In this document: piece after piece, positions 6,360 through 16,164 of the stretch
Numbering within the stretch: the first letter of the stretch is position 1
Layout: every line of letters starts with the position of its first letter
Source of the DNA: an uncultured Eubacteriales bacterium
GTDB taxonomy: Bacteria; Bacillota; Clostridia; Oscillospirales; Oscillospiraceae
Length of the DNA stretch: 64,000 nucleotides
Assembly (NCBI GenBank): GCA_900545815.1
Contig: URAM01000004.1
Coordinates: forward strand, 26,626 to 90,625
Reading direction: 5' to 3'
Translations under genes and position numbers: made by a program
Notes under the pieces: generated by a model
Told to the model about the DNA's origin: nothing
Database searches by the model: none
What the model saw: the letters and a program-made list of their open reading frames with translations, nothing else

Positions 6360-7260
6360 TACAGCTGCGTCCGTACTGGCACGCTTAAAGAATAAAGGTA
6401 AGGAAACTGGGAGGAGCTACCAGCTTTGTCTGCAGCTTTTCTGCCAGGAAGACTTTCTCCGCCGTTTGGAGAAATCCCAATATGCAGAAAACCTTGTTCT
6501 AAAAGGTGGACTGTTTATCTATTCCATTACCGGCTTTGACAGCCGTGTGACAGTAGATGTAGATTTCCTGCTCAGGAAAGTTCCGAATACACCGGAAAAA
6601 CTGAAAAAAATTTTGGAAGAGATTATTGCGACACCAACGGGCAATGATTTTGTGACATTCGAAATCACAAATATTGCGCCTATTGCAGTGGCTAAAAAAT
6701 ATGCTGGTATCGGCGCTTCCTTGGTCGCAAGGATTAAGAATACCAAAACCCCATTCAGCATTGACTTTGGAGCGGGAGATGTCATTGTGCCAAATCAGGA
6801 AAAGCGCAAGATTCCGACCCAGCTGACGGATTTTGCAGCTCCTATGGTAAACACATACTCTCTTGAAACAACTATTGCTGAAAAAATAGATGCTATTCTC
6901 AATCTGATGGAGTTTTCCAGTCGAATGAAGGATTATTACGATATTTATTATCTTGCCAATAAATTTGACTTTGATGGTGTTGTCTTAACCGAAGCTTTGA
7001 AAAAAACCTTTGAAAATCGTGGACATGTGTTTACTGTTGATCAGTTCGAACAAGTGATGGCTTTTGAGAATGACGAAGCTATGCAGAAAAAGTGGAAGGC
7101 ATTTTGTCGGAAAATTGATACAAAGACCGATAGTTATAGTATCGGTCTGCGTACAATCAGATCCTTTTGGAGAAAGCCAATCGTGGCAGCAATCGACAAG
7201 AAGCCTTTTAATGAACATTGGACTGCAGCACGAAATACCTGGAGCCCGATTGATGGTTGA
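6352..7260 (+). CDS. abiEii: AbiEii-type nucleotidyltransferase toxin
   Basis: 302 residues of the AbiEii/MenT nucleotidyltransferase family. The catalytic core is seen in LKGGLFIYSITGFDSRVTVD and the following VDFLL (about residues 48-72): a GG loop followed by the DxD metal pair (DVD). Conserved downstream parts include IDFGAGDVI and the EKIDAIL...RMKDYYDIY segment near residue 185. Related toxins transfer nucleotides to tRNA acceptor stems or other targets and stop growth upon phage infection. Translationally coupled to the antitoxin. All key residues look intact, so the pair should be functional and may also stabilise the island in the host. Confidence 0.9.
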   Translation: MADTAASVLARLKNKGKETGRSYQLCLQLFCQEDFLRRLEKSQYAENLVLKGGLFIYSITGFDSRVTVDVDFLLRKVPNTPEKLKKILEEIIATPTGNDFVTFEITNIAPIAVAKKYAGIGASLVARIKNTKTPFSIDFGAGDVIVPNQEKRKIPTQLTDFAAPMVNTYSLETTIAEKIDAILNLMEFSSRMKDYYDIYYLANKFDFDGVVLTEALKKTFENRGHVFTVDQFEQVMAFENDEAMQKKWKAFCRKIDTKTDSYSIGLRTIRSFWRKPIVAAIDKKPFNEHWTAARNTWSPIDG

Positions 7261-7470
7261 AACGGCGAAAAATAGCGTCAAATCACTTTATTTTAGGCTT
7301 TCCCTTAATAGGGAGTATCAGATTGAAAAGCGGTTGCATGATGGAGAAGATAATTTTCAATAAGATGTGCAGCAAAAGTACTGCGATATTACGGAATGCA
7401 TATACGCCTACGAAAAACCGAAGAGTAAACAAAAAGTGATAAGTGGTCCAATTGACAGGGGAGGAAAAAT
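7261..7470. other. Leader between the AbiE pair and the defence operon
   Basis: No gene of its own that I can support. It holds a partial inverted element (GGCTTTCCCTTAATAGGGAG around 7293-7315) and ends with GGGAGG, the ribosome site of the next gene. The promoter of the defence operon should be here. Confidence 0.4.
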
Positions 7471-8946
7471 ATGGAAACAAAAATTCAATCCATTCCAGAA
7501 GCAAAGTTGCTGCTGTCTTCTCTGCGTTCTGTTGGATATAACGAGGAAACTGCGATTGCGGATATTGTGGACAACTGTATTTCTGCTCAGGCCCATAAAA
7601 TCAACATCCAATTTGACTGGGAGAAGAAACGAATTGTCATTGCTGATGATGGTTTTGGTATGAGTGAAAAGGACCTAATTGAGAATATGCGTATCGGGTC
7701 TTCTGATCCTAGTAAAATCCGAGCCAAAGATGATTTGGGGCGATTTGGTATGGGTATGAAGACAGCAGCATTTTCTCTGGGGAAAAAGCTAACAGTTGTA
7801 ACAAAGTCGAACTTTGCTGTAAGCAATGCATCTTGGGATCTGGACCAGATTCCGGAGATTGGCTGGAACTTGATTATCCGAGACGAAAGCGAAATTTCTG
7901 AATTTTCATCTCAGATGGGTGAGCAGGGTACGATTGTAATTATTGAAAACCTTGATCGAGTGATTGATATCGATGACGAAAAAAAAGCCCAGAATAAATT
8001 TTATAGGATTGCAAGCAAAGCGGAAAAACATTTGGCACTTACATTTCATCGATTTATTGAAGAAGATAATCTAGTTCTGGAATTAAATGGCATTCCAATT
8101 AAATCATGGAATCCATTTATTTTAGAAAATAATGCAACTCAGGAATTGCCGGAAGAATCAATCTTCTCAGATAATGGCTTTGCAGAGGTGACGATTCAGC
8201 CTTACGTTCTGCCACATAAAACGAAATTTGCAACCGATGATGATTACCAGGCAGCAGGCGGACCAAAAGGATGGAATTATCACCAGGGTATTTATGTTTA
8301 CAGAAACAGACGCTTGATTATCTGCGGAACATGGTTTGACTACATAAAGAAAGAACCCGCATACAATTTGGCCCGTATTAAGATTGATATTACATCAGCC
8401 AGCGATGAGGACTGGAAAATTGATATTAAGAAGTCAACAGCTTCTCTGCCCAGTTATGTCAGGGAATCAGTTGAAAGAGAGATTGATCTTTGTACTGAAA
8501 CTTCAGCTCGTGTATACAATTCACGTGGCAGTTACTCGAAGTCTAATGTCAGTACTCCCAACCTGGATTATGTATGGGAGCAGCGAAAAAAGAATGGTCG
8601 ATATTCGTTTCATATTAACAGAAAACATTCTCTGCTGAATAATATCAAGAAGCAGTTGGATGACCAGGGTAAATCAACTTTATCAGCATATCTCGCTCTG
8701 GTTGAGAATTTCGCACCGTTTATGCAGTCAGGAGTAACAGATTCTCTGCAGAAAGGAAAAGTTGGTGGAGAGTCTGATAAGACCTCTTTGGAATATCAGG
8801 TACAAATCAAAGAATTGAAAGATATGATTATGATCTTCTTGTCGCAGGGATTTACCAAAGAAGAAACGCAGTCTACGCTGTTGGACATGGCTAATTATAG
8901 ACATCTCCGAGAGGAGATTATCAGACTGGTGGAGGAAGCACGATGA
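7471..8946 (+). CDS. GHKL-fold (MORC/MutL-like) ATPase, Mza-type defence protein
   Basis: 491 residues. The N-terminal GHKL ATP-binding domain has the N-box around AIADIVDNCIS (29-38), the G1 loop DDGFG (59-63) and the G2 loop GRFGMGMKTAA (90-100). An extended transducer-like region follows (residues 200-330). The C-terminal part (420-490) is helical with a predicted coiled coil. Such MORC/MutL-like proteins clamp on DNA upon ATP binding; in prokaryotes they are found in restriction-type operons next to Z1 and PD-(D/E)XK genes. GGGAGG sits 7 nt before the ATG. It overlaps the Z1 gene by 4 nt (ATGA). First gene of the operon and probable sensor or DNA-loading factor; that role is inferred. Confidence 0.85.
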   Translation: METKIQSIPEAKLLLSSLRSVGYNEETAIADIVDNCISAQAHKINIQFDWEKKRIVIADDGFGMSEKDLIENMRIGSSDPSKIRAKDDLGRFGMGMKTAAFSLGKKLTVVTKSNFAVSNASWDLDQIPEIGWNLIIRDESEISEFSSQMGEQGTIVIIENLDRVIDIDDEKKAQNKFYRIASKAEKHLALTFHRFIEEDNLVLELNGIPIKSWNPFILENNATQELPEESIFSDNGFAEVTIQPYVLPHKTKFATDDDYQAAGGPKGWNYHQGIYVYRNRRLIICGTWFDYIKKEPAYNLARIKIDITSASDEDWKIDIKKSTASLPSYVRESVEREIDLCTETSARVYNSRGSYSKSNVSTPNLDYVWEQRKKNGRYSFHINRKHSLLNNIKKQLDDQGKSTLSAYLALVENFAPFMQSGVTDSLQKGKVGGESDKTSLEYQVQIKELKDMIMIFLSQGFTKEETQSTLLDMANYRHLREEIIRLVEEAR

Positions 8947-11768
8947 TTAATACGCCGAAAGAATTGAATGATATTGAAGTCGGTTTGTATATGAGCGGAT
9001 ATGGGTTTTGCGAGAAGCTTGTAAAAGAAGAACAGATAACTATTGCGGCAGCAGTCGAGAAAACAGCAGCAAAATTTGGCGGGTTAAATATGATTTCTGA
9101 TATGGAATGTTTTAAAAAATTCCTGTTCAGTGAAGTGACCGCTTACACAGAGCCTTCTATTGGCGTGTGTGATCCAAATCTGGAAGATAAGACTTGGTGG
9201 GATGAGCTTAAACAAGATCCGAAATTTAAACCGGAATATTGGAGCCGTTACTATGACTATCTGCTGAGGAAGCCCTCTTGGAGCATTACCGCAGTAGAAG
9301 ATATTAATTCATCTACGGATGAGATTATGAATGCTTTGACCAATCCTCGTAAGGGTGTAGCTGGTGAACGAATGGGCCTGGTGTTCGGATATGTTCAATC
9401 TGGTAAAACGGCACATTACATCGGGATGATTAATAAGGCCTACGATGCAGGATATCGTATTGTGATTGTGCTGTCAGGCATCCATAACAGCCTTCGCAGC
9501 CAGACTCAGTCCCGTATCGATGAAGAAGTTCTGGGATACGAAACAAGTTTGGAAAGTATCGGAGATATGACTCGGGAGCGCAATGTGATCGGTGTTGGAG
9601 TAGGTCCTCACAACCAGGTCGAAACTGTTGTCCAGTCGATTACGACACGAGACGAAAAAGGTGATGTCAATAAAAAGACAGAAGGCGTATCTATGATGCC
9701 GCCGTTCATGATTGTTACAAAAAAGAATGCCTCAGTTCTGCGCAAAATCCTACGGTTCTTCCGTAAAAATCATTGTGCAGAAATTATAGGTGGAAAGAAG
9801 AAAATACCAGCAAAATATCCTGCACTCATTATTGATGATGAGGCGGATCAGGCTTCTATCAACACGAAAGAAAGCTATGACGATCAAGGAAATGTTTTGG
9901 ATGATTATAATCCTACAACCATCAATGGATTGATTCGAGAGCTGCTTGGTGTATTTGAATGTCGTTCCTATATCGGCTATACTGCTACACCTTTTGCGAA
10001 TATTTTTATTCCTCCCCACATTGACGATGAAAAATACGGAACAGACCTTTTCCCCAGAGATTTTATATACAGATCTCCAAGAGCAGATCAGTATATTGGC
10101 GCAAGGGAATTCTTTGGATTAGGGAGTAACGAAGATATTCCTGCGATGCCGCTTTACCGGAAAATTGTGGACGGGGCAACGTATCTTGGCAGAGGTACAA
10201 AATCTACCGATCCAGTTGGAGAACTTCCCAAGGAGCTTAAACTGGCTGTGAAATACTTCCTTTTATCTACTGCGCTTAGGAACTGCAGAGGACAAAGGAA
10301 CAAACCAAATACGATGCTAATCCATATTGTCCGCTTCGTTGGCCAGCAAAATAAGGTTAAACAAAAGGTTCTGAAATATTTTAAAGAAGAGATTGAGAAT
10401 CATATTCGCTATGGTGATCCCATCATTGAAAGTGAGCTTAAATCGATTTGGGAAGAAGACTATGTTCCTACAACCAGCAAAATGAGGGCGCAGTTCAGCA
10501 AATATATGTCTGGGTGTGATAATGTTAACTGGGACTGCATCTGGTCTGAAGCTAAACGCCTGATCGCTGACAAGGAAATCAGTGTATATAGTGTCAATGG
10601 TAAGAGCGATGATGTTCTTCTTTACAAAAACCATGAAGGAAAACCATTCAATGTCATTGTCATTGGCGGTGACAAACTCTCCAGGGGCTTGACACTGGAA
10701 GGACTGACAGTGAGCTATTTTACCCGTAGCTCTAATACATACGATACCCTTATGCAGATGGGACGATGGTTCGGCTTCCGTCCGGGATACCTGGATGCCT
10801 GTAGGTTGTTTACTACGCCCACTCTCCATGCAAGCTTTTCCCACATTTCTATGGCTACCGAAGATCTTGCAGCGCAATTTGACTTTATGAATAGCGTAGT
10901 TCAGACTCCAAAGGACTTTGGCCTGCGGGTAGCATCTCATCCGACGTTGGAAATTACCAGTCGGAATAAGATGAGAACGGGTCAGGAGTTTAAGCGGGAT
11001 TTCAGCGGCAAGCTGAGTCAAACTCGGGTTTTTGACATTGATGGTGAGCAGTATGACAGAAACTTTGAAGCTGTCGAAGACCTTCTGTATGCGATTAAGG
11101 GCTGCCGTATAACAGCGGAGCAATATCAGCAGATACTTGGAAGAAAAGCTCCCGGTGAGCATTTCTTCTATCAAAATGTATCTGCCCATGATATTGCCAA
11201 CTTTTTTGAAAGTTATGAAACATCTAAAACTGCGACCAGAGCAAACAGCAAATATATGGCAGATTATATCCGTACCATGAATGCGGATGGAATTGGTGGA
11301 GTTAAATCGTGGACCGTTTGTCTGATAAATATGGATAATGGAGAAAAATTCGATATTGCTGATTTGCAGGGAGTAGGAGGAGGTATTCTCAGAAGAGAGG
11401 GTACAGGTGTGGATTTCTCCGCAACAACCGCCTCTATCCATACTATGATATCTGCAGAGCATGAGTATATGGATTATGATAACGATACATATAAGCAGGT
11501 TCTGGAGCTGAAGGAAAAATATAAAATTGATCCTTCTAAGACAAAAATTAATGAAATTATTCGCAGAGAAACAAGACCATTCACAAATGGATTTTTGATT
11601 CTGTACCCTATTGGGCAAGCAGGAAGGCTGACTGATGAACGTGGGGACCACAAGCCGCCCTTTGGATTTGCTGCGGTATTTCCTGATCGAAAGGGAAAGG
11701 GTGACCTCAAATCCTATCGAATGAATGATATTGCATTGGAGAAAGACAGTAATGAGTTTTACGGCTGA
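8943..11768 (+). CDS. Z1-domain superfamily II helicase-like protein
   Basis: 941 residues. P-loop GYVQSGKT (149-156), DExD-type Walker B IIDDEADQAS (about 296), motif III GYTATPF (about 340), then the Z1 domain with GGDKLSRGLTLEGL (about 575) and the arginine-finger type motif QMGRWFGFR (about 605). Z1 proteins are helicase/translocase-like and occur with MORC-type ATPases, DUF4420 and AIPR genes in anti-phage operons. The C-terminal third (about 700-941) has no motif I recognise and may hold a nuclease or DNA-binding part. ATG overlaps the previous stop; the next gene starts inside its last 17 nt. It is likely to be the motor of the system. Confidence 0.88.
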   Translation: MINTPKELNDIEVGLYMSGYGFCEKLVKEEQITIAAAVEKTAAKFGGLNMISDMECFKKFLFSEVTAYTEPSIGVCDPNLEDKTWWDELKQDPKFKPEYWSRYYDYLLRKPSWSITAVEDINSSTDEIMNALTNPRKGVAGERMGLVFGYVQSGKTAHYIGMINKAYDAGYRIVIVLSGIHNSLRSQTQSRIDEEVLGYETSLESIGDMTRERNVIGVGVGPHNQVETVVQSITTRDEKGDVNKKTEGVSMMPPFMIVTKKNASVLRKILRFFRKNHCAEIIGGKKKIPAKYPALIIDDEADQASINTKESYDDQGNVLDDYNPTTINGLIRELLGVFECRSYIGYTATPFANIFIPPHIDDEKYGTDLFPRDFIYRSPRADQYIGAREFFGLGSNEDIPAMPLYRKIVDGATYLGRGTKSTDPVGELPKELKLAVKYFLLSTALRNCRGQRNKPNTMLIHIVRFVGQQNKVKQKVLKYFKEEIENHIRYGDPIIESELKSIWEEDYVPTTSKMRAQFSKYMSGCDNVNWDCIWSEAKRLIADKEISVYSVNGKSDDVLLYKNHEGKPFNVIVIGGDKLSRGLTLEGLTVSYFTRSSNTYDTLMQMGRWFGFRPGYLDACRLFTTPTLHASFSHISMATEDLAAQFDFMNSVVQTPKDFGLRVASHPTLEITSRNKMRTGQEFKRDFSGKLSQTRVFDIDGEQYDRNFEAVEDLLYAIKGCRITAEQYQQILGRKAPGEHFFYQNVSAHDIANFFESYETSKTATRANSKYMADYIRTMNADGIGGVKSWTVCLINMDNGEKFDIADLQGVGGGILRREGTGVDFSATTASIHTMISAEHEYMDYDNDTYKQVLELKEKYKIDPSKTKINEIIRRETRPFTNGFLILYPIGQAGRLTDERGDHKPPFGFAAVFPDRKGKGDLKSYRMNDIALEKDSNEFYG

Positions 11769-12759
11769 TATTTACAACGAAATATTGTCCGACATATTTT
11801 CAGGGACAGGTCAGACTTCCCCCTTTGCGATGCGGCTGGTGAAGTTTGACAATGGCATTATGATTGCCTTTGCGGTCAATATTGCCACAAGAATGCGTTC
11901 AGCGTTTTTATCTGTGACTTCAGAAGCTTCTAAGAGCAGATTTCCGCACTGGAAAGGCGTTGAAATTGAAGCAGCTACACTGCCAGCATATGGAATTGAT
12001 ACGCCTTTTGTTGGTCTTTCTCAGTTGCCCAATAGTGCCAGTGACATTTTCGAAATAGTCGTTGAAGACCTGAGAAGCCAGTTGGAAGCAGCAGAAAACA
12101 CCGAGGAGTCCTTATCTGTCATCATCACAGTTCTAACAAAGTGGAAGGAGTTTTTTGCTGCTGATAAAGAGTTGCTGATGTCTGAAGAACGTCAGCAGGG
12201 ACTTTATGGAGAGTTGCTGTTTTTGGGTGAGTGCTTGGATTCACAAGGGGTGGGAGCAGTTTCACATTGGGCTGGCAGTGAAGATGAAACCCATGATTTC
12301 TACTTTGGCCCTCATGCAGTTGAAGTGAAGACCACCTCTGCGCAGGCTCCCTATTTTGCCAGTATCAGCAGTGAATACCAGCTGGATAATGGTGATATTC
12401 CGGGAAAATTATTTCTGCGTTTCTATGCGCTTCGCAGAAGTCACAGCGGGGGTGAAAAACTGCCGGAACGAATTGTAGCCATTCGTAGCAGGTTGTGTGA
12501 AGATGTATCGAGCCTGCAAAAGTTTGATGAAAAACTAAAGAAGTACGGCTATTTTGATGAAGCTGCAGATAGTTATACCATTGGCTACTATCAGCGAGAT
12601 CTTTATTGCTTTGCAGTAAATGGCGATTTTCCGAAAATCACGAAAGAAGCAGTACCGCTGGGCGTTTCGGATCTTACATACCGAGTCAGCATCATGCTTT
12701 GTATGCCGTATGCCCAAGATATAAAATCCGTATTTGAAGTTTTGAAAGGAGGGGCCTAA
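11752..12759 (+). CDS. PD-(D/E)XK nuclease-fold protein (DUF4420)
   Basis: 335 residues. A nuclease-like signature is visible in THDFYFGPHAVEVKTT (about residues 181-196): D, then E-V-K, after a GLYGELLFL helix that carries another conserved Glu. This is the PD-(D/E)XK family (DUF4420) that accompanies Z1 and AIPR genes. Probably the DNA-cutting subunit. ATG 11752 was chosen because the family begins near MSFTADIYNEI; it overlaps the Z1 end by 17 nt, and GAAAGAC lies upstream. The stop is followed after 2 nt by the GTG of the AIPR gene. No sign of truncation. Confidence 0.82.
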   Translation: MSFTADIYNEILSDIFSGTGQTSPFAMRLVKFDNGIMIAFAVNIATRMRSAFLSVTSEASKSRFPHWKGVEIEAATLPAYGIDTPFVGLSQLPNSASDIFEIVVEDLRSQLEAAENTEESLSVIITVLTKWKEFFAADKELLMSEERQQGLYGELLFLGECLDSQGVGAVSHWAGSEDETHDFYFGPHAVEVKTTSAQAPYFASISSEYQLDNGDIPGKLFLRFYALRRSHSGGEKLPERIVAIRSRLCEDVSSLQKFDEKLKKYGYFDEAADSYTIGYYQRDLYCFAVNGDFPKITKEAVPLGVSDLTYRVSIMLCMPYAQDIKSVFEVLKGGA

Positions 12760-12761
12760 TT

Positions 12762-14744
12762 GTGGTAAACGAGAAAATTCTCGAATTTTACGAAGAATTT
12801 CGAGATGAAGTTCTTGGGTATGTGAAAGAGAACGGCCCTGTTTCTACAAATACGGCTTTCAAAGCCTTGTTTCTGTCCTACCTAACGGAAGCAGGAGAAA
12901 CTCTTGTTTCAGACTGTACGTTGGTGGACTTCAAAAAGGATGGGGAGAATATGAAACTGGACGGCTATGCGTTCAGTGAGTATTTCCATTCACTTACCCT
13001 GCTTGTGAGCAAGTATCAGGCTAAGCCGCAGCCGGAAAAGATGAAGAAAACGGAAATTGACAGGCTTTTGAAAAAAGCCTTGAAATTCTATAAAACTTGC
13101 GGCACTGACTTGTTTGAGGCCTTAGAAGAATCCAGTGATGGTTACCAAGCGTATGAGTTTATCAAAGTTCATAAAGAGGATATTGAAACAGTTAATATCA
13201 TTTTGCTGACCAATGATGAAACGATTCGATATATACCGGAAGACACTCGTCATGGAAAGGTCACTATTCGCTTCGATGTTTGGGATATTGAACGACTGTA
13301 TCAAAGTGTTCTTGGTGGTGCTGCAGTGGAGCGCCAGCTTGTTGTAAAACTGAAGAAAAAGTATGGTGCATCTTTGCCTCTAATTAAAGTGAGAGGCGAT
13401 AATGAAATCTATGACTGCTATATTGGTGTCATTTCCGGTGAGCTGTTAGCACGGATTTATGAAGCCGAAGGTCAAGATCTAATCCAAAAGAATGTCCGTT
13501 CTTTTCTGCAGGCAACAGGTAAGGTCAACAAAGGAATTAAGGCATCGTTAGCCAGCGAACCTCAAATGTTTATGGCCTATAATAATGGTATTTCAACTGT
13601 TGCGGATGCTATTGACATTGAGAAAAGTCATAGCAACGGAGATGTTGTAACCATTACAGAAATCACCGGCTGGCAGATTGTTAATGGTGGTCAAACCACA
13701 GCATCGATTTACAATGCCTATAAGTCAAAACTTCCTCTGGATCAGGTAAATGTGCAGATTAAGCTGTCTGTTATCAAGAAAAAAGACCAAGCCGAAGATA
13801 TTATTCATAATATTTCTAAGTACGCAAATAGCCAAAATAAAATCAATATGTCTGACTTCAATGCCAATGATGCGTACCATGTAAAGATGGAACGTCTATC
13901 CAGGGCAACACCGATCCCTGTGGCAAGGGGAAAATCGACAGACTATTGGTTCTATGAAAGAGCCAGAGGACAGTATTTAGTTGAATTGAATCGGCAGCCA
14001 ACTACAGCTGCTAAAAAGGAATTCAAGAGCCGTTGTCCGAAGAATCGCTGCATTTCTAAAACTGTAGCAGCCAAATGTGTGATGGCTTATCAGGGCTATC
14101 CGTATATTGTCAGTAAAGGTTTGGAAACCAGTTTTGTCTATTTCTCGGATATGGTCTCCAAGGGGCAATTCCCTGAGCCATCTGAACAGAGCTACCTTGA
14201 CATGATTTCTAAGGTGATATTGTTCAATAGCTGTGATGAAATCATCAAGAATTTAAAATTTGGCGGTTTTAAAGCTCAGCAAGACTATTATACCGTAGCA
14301 CTAATTGGGAAATACCATTCAGGTTTAATCAACCCGCAGGAAATCTGGAATAACCAGACAATCAATGCGGAAACGGCAAGAATCATAGAAGAATTGGCCT
14401 ATTTTGTATGGGAACATTTTCAGAGTCCTACAGTTCCTGGCGTAAATATTGGACAGTGGTGTAAAAAGGAAGATTGCTGGGAACTGCTTCAGAGCCGTTA
14501 TGAAGCAAAATGGAAAAGTGGGAGAATTGAGAAAAATGCCATATTCAGTAGTGGATCTATTTGCAGGGGCCGGTGGATTGAGCTTGGGTTTCGTGCAGAC
14601 AAAAAAATACGAGATAAAGGTTGCTTTCGAGCGAGAACCACACATGCAGGCTACTTATCATCGCAACCATCCGAATGTCGAGCTGCAAGGAGATGTATGC
14701 GGCGCAGATTATACGGACATACAGAGGAGACACGGAGCCATTGA
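12762..14744 (+). CDS. AIPR-family abortive infection/phage resistance protein (C-term probably shifted)
   Basis: The open frame gives 660 residues. The AIPR signature is clear: YNNGIST (about 273) and GWQIVNGGQTTASIYNAYK (about 303), followed by SQNKINMSDFNANDAYH. AIPR proteins are a widespread effector family in phage-resistance operons; a nuclease-like role is suspected. GTG start with AAAGGAGG 9 nt upstream. The last about 70 codons (from near 14530) overlap the methyltransferase gene by 209 nt in another frame and read as arginine-rich nonsense (RRCMRRRLYGH). A one-base slip in the A-rich stretch near 14507-14517 would instead end the protein at the TGA 14528-14530, five bases before the methyltransferase ATG, giving about 588 residues. 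I therefore think a frameshift or base error is present. Confidence 0.85.
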   Translation: MVNEKILEFYEEFRDEVLGYVKENGPVSTNTAFKALFLSYLTEAGETLVSDCTLVDFKKDGENMKLDGYAFSEYFHSLTLLVSKYQAKPQPEKMKKTEIDRLLKKALKFYKTCGTDLFEALEESSDGYQAYEFIKVHKEDIETVNIILLTNDETIRYIPEDTRHGKVTIRFDVWDIERLYQSVLGGAAVERQLVVKLKKKYGASLPLIKVRGDNEIYDCYIGVISGELLARIYEAEGQDLIQKNVRSFLQATGKVNKGIKASLASEPQMFMAYNNGISTVADAIDIEKSHSNGDVVTITEITGWQIVNGGQTTASIYNAYKSKLPLDQVNVQIKLSVIKKKDQAEDIIHNISKYANSQNKINMSDFNANDAYHVKMERLSRATPIPVARGKSTDYWFYERARGQYLVELNRQPTTAAKKEFKSRCPKNRCISKTVAAKCVMAYQGYPYIVSKGLETSFVYFSDMVSKGQFPEPSEQSYLDMISKVILFNSCDEIIKNLKFGGFKAQQDYYTVALIGKYHSGLINPQEIWNNQTINAETARIIEELAYFVWEHFQSPTVPGVNIGQWCKKEDCWELLQSRYEAKWKSGRIEKNAIFSSGSICRGRWIELGFRADKKIRDKGCFRARTTHAGYLSSQPSECRAARRCMRRRLYGHTEETRSH

Positions 14745-16164
14745 CGTCGTCATTGGAGGTCCTCCCTGCCAAGGGTTTTCAAATGCAAATCGACAGAAAA
14801 ACCATGCAATCAGCCAGAATAATATGCTGGTAAAGCAGTATATTCGAGCAATTAGAGATCTGCAACCAAAGGCGTTTGTCATGGAAAATGTTAGCATGCT
14901 TCGATCTGACGTTCACCGGTTTTATATGGAGGAGGCAGATCTGGATATCGTAGAAGCGTATCAGATCCCGAATAAAAACACACCGTTGCATTTGCTGAAC
15001 TCAGAATTTGTGTTTGATGGCGCATTGGAGATAGTTCAAAACTTGGAATTGCTCCAGCAAAGACTTTGGCCTGAAAGTCACTATCGAGAGCTAAATATCA
15101 TCTATAAAGGTGAAAAAAACGCTGAAAAGATGAAGAAATCTTTGGAAAAACACCAGCGCAAGCTTACCGAAATTGCTCAAGTCTATATTAAAGACAACGC
15201 AGACAATTACATTGCGCAGAAATCCAGAGAAGCATTTCAGGCAATTATGGATTATTTTGATGGCATTCTTGAAGCAGATAGAATTCACACCTTAATTGAG
15301 CCTGCGATTATGATTCAGCGTATGCTTAGTAAAGCAAAGGAAATCTTTGATAACCATATCCATGTAGATTTCTATGAGTGTACAGAAAAAGACGGTCTCC
15401 TGGCAAATATTCGATCATTTGCGGTTTTTGATTATCTAAGAAGTATTCTTACATCTGGAGAAGATGGATATGCGATTAATAGCGGTATTTTATGTGCCGC
15501 AGATTTTGGAGCGCCCCAGAAAAGAGATCGCTTTGTTGTTATGGGGATTAAGAAAAGTATTTCCGCTGTGGTATTTCTGCCTTCCAGAAAGATAAAAGAT
15601 GGACATTATAAAACTGTTCACGATGCAATTTATGATTTGGAAGGTGTTCCGCCTGTATATGATTTGGCAGACGATGAGAACGGAATCCCTTTGGAACATA
15701 AGGAGCAGTTGAGTTCATTGGCACAGCAACTGAGAGATTCGGATATTCTGAAGAACCACATCATTACGAAAACAACTGATGTAGCAATGGCAAGATTTAA
15801 AGCGTTGCATCAAGGCGAAAATTTCCATAGTTTAGAAGAATCGCTCAAAACCAATACCTATACCGATGCGAAAAGGACTCAAAATACGATTTATTTGCGG
15901 TTGAACTATAATGAACCAAGCGGAACCGTGCTTAATGTTCGAAAGTCTATGTGGATTCATCCTACCCTGGATCGTGCAATCAGTATCCGAGAAGCAGCCC
16001 GGCTGCAGACATTCCCTGATAGCTTTGTATTTTGTGGGTCTAAAGATAAACAATATCAGCAGGTAGGAAATGCCGTACCTCCAATTATGGCAAAGGCGAT
16101 TGCTAAGCAGCTTGCGTCAACTTTAGGGAAGAAACTTCGTGAGGCAGAACAAGAAAATGGCTGA
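14536..16164 (+). CDS. DNA (cytosine-5)-methyltransferase
   Basis: 542 residues, all main 5mC methyltransferase motifs in order: I LFAGAGGLSLGF (7-18, AdoMet), IV GGPPCQGFS (about 74-82, catalytic Cys), VI MENV (about 115), VIII QKRDR (about 328), IX with RLQTFPD (about 489), X QVGNAVPP (about 508). Between VI and VIII there is a long inserted segment (about 130-320, helical, charged), which sets it apart from small Dcm enzymes. ATG 14536 is the family start (MPYSVVDLF); the longer TTG at 14449 would lie inside the AIPR gene. Overlaps vsr by 8 nt. It likely marks host DNA so that the neighbouring nuclease/helicase genes spare it; recognition sequence unknown. Confidence 0.93.
   Translation: MPYSVVDLFAGAGGLSLGFVQTKKYEIKVAFEREPHMQATYHRNHPNVELQGDVCGADYTDIQRRHGAIDVVIGGPPCQGFSNANRQKNHAISQNNMLVKQYIRAIRDLQPKAFVMENVSMLRSDVHRFYMEEADLDIVEAYQIPNKNTPLHLLNSEFVFDGALEIVQNLELLQQRLWPESHYRELNIIYKGEKNAEKMKKSLEKHQRKLTEIAQVYIKDNADNYIAQKSREAFQAIMDYFDGILEADRIHTLIEPAIMIQRMLSKAKEIFDNHIHVDFYECTEKDGLLANIRSFAVFDYLRSILTSGEDGYAINSGILCAADFGAPQKRDRFVVMGIKKSISAVVFLPSRKIKDGHYKTVHDAIYDLEGVPPVYDLADDENGIPLEHKEQLSSLAQQLRDSDILKNHIITKTTDVAMARFKALHQGENFHSLEESLKTNTYTDAKRTQNTIYLRLNYNEPSGTVLNVRKSMWIHPTLDRAISIREAARLQTFPDSFVFCGSKDKQYQQVGNAVPPIMAKAIAKQLASTLGKKLREAEQENG

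Noticed and set aside
7367..7663. Small frame before the GHKL gene
   Set aside because: No ribosome site or family match and it overlaps the start of the well-supported GHKL gene.
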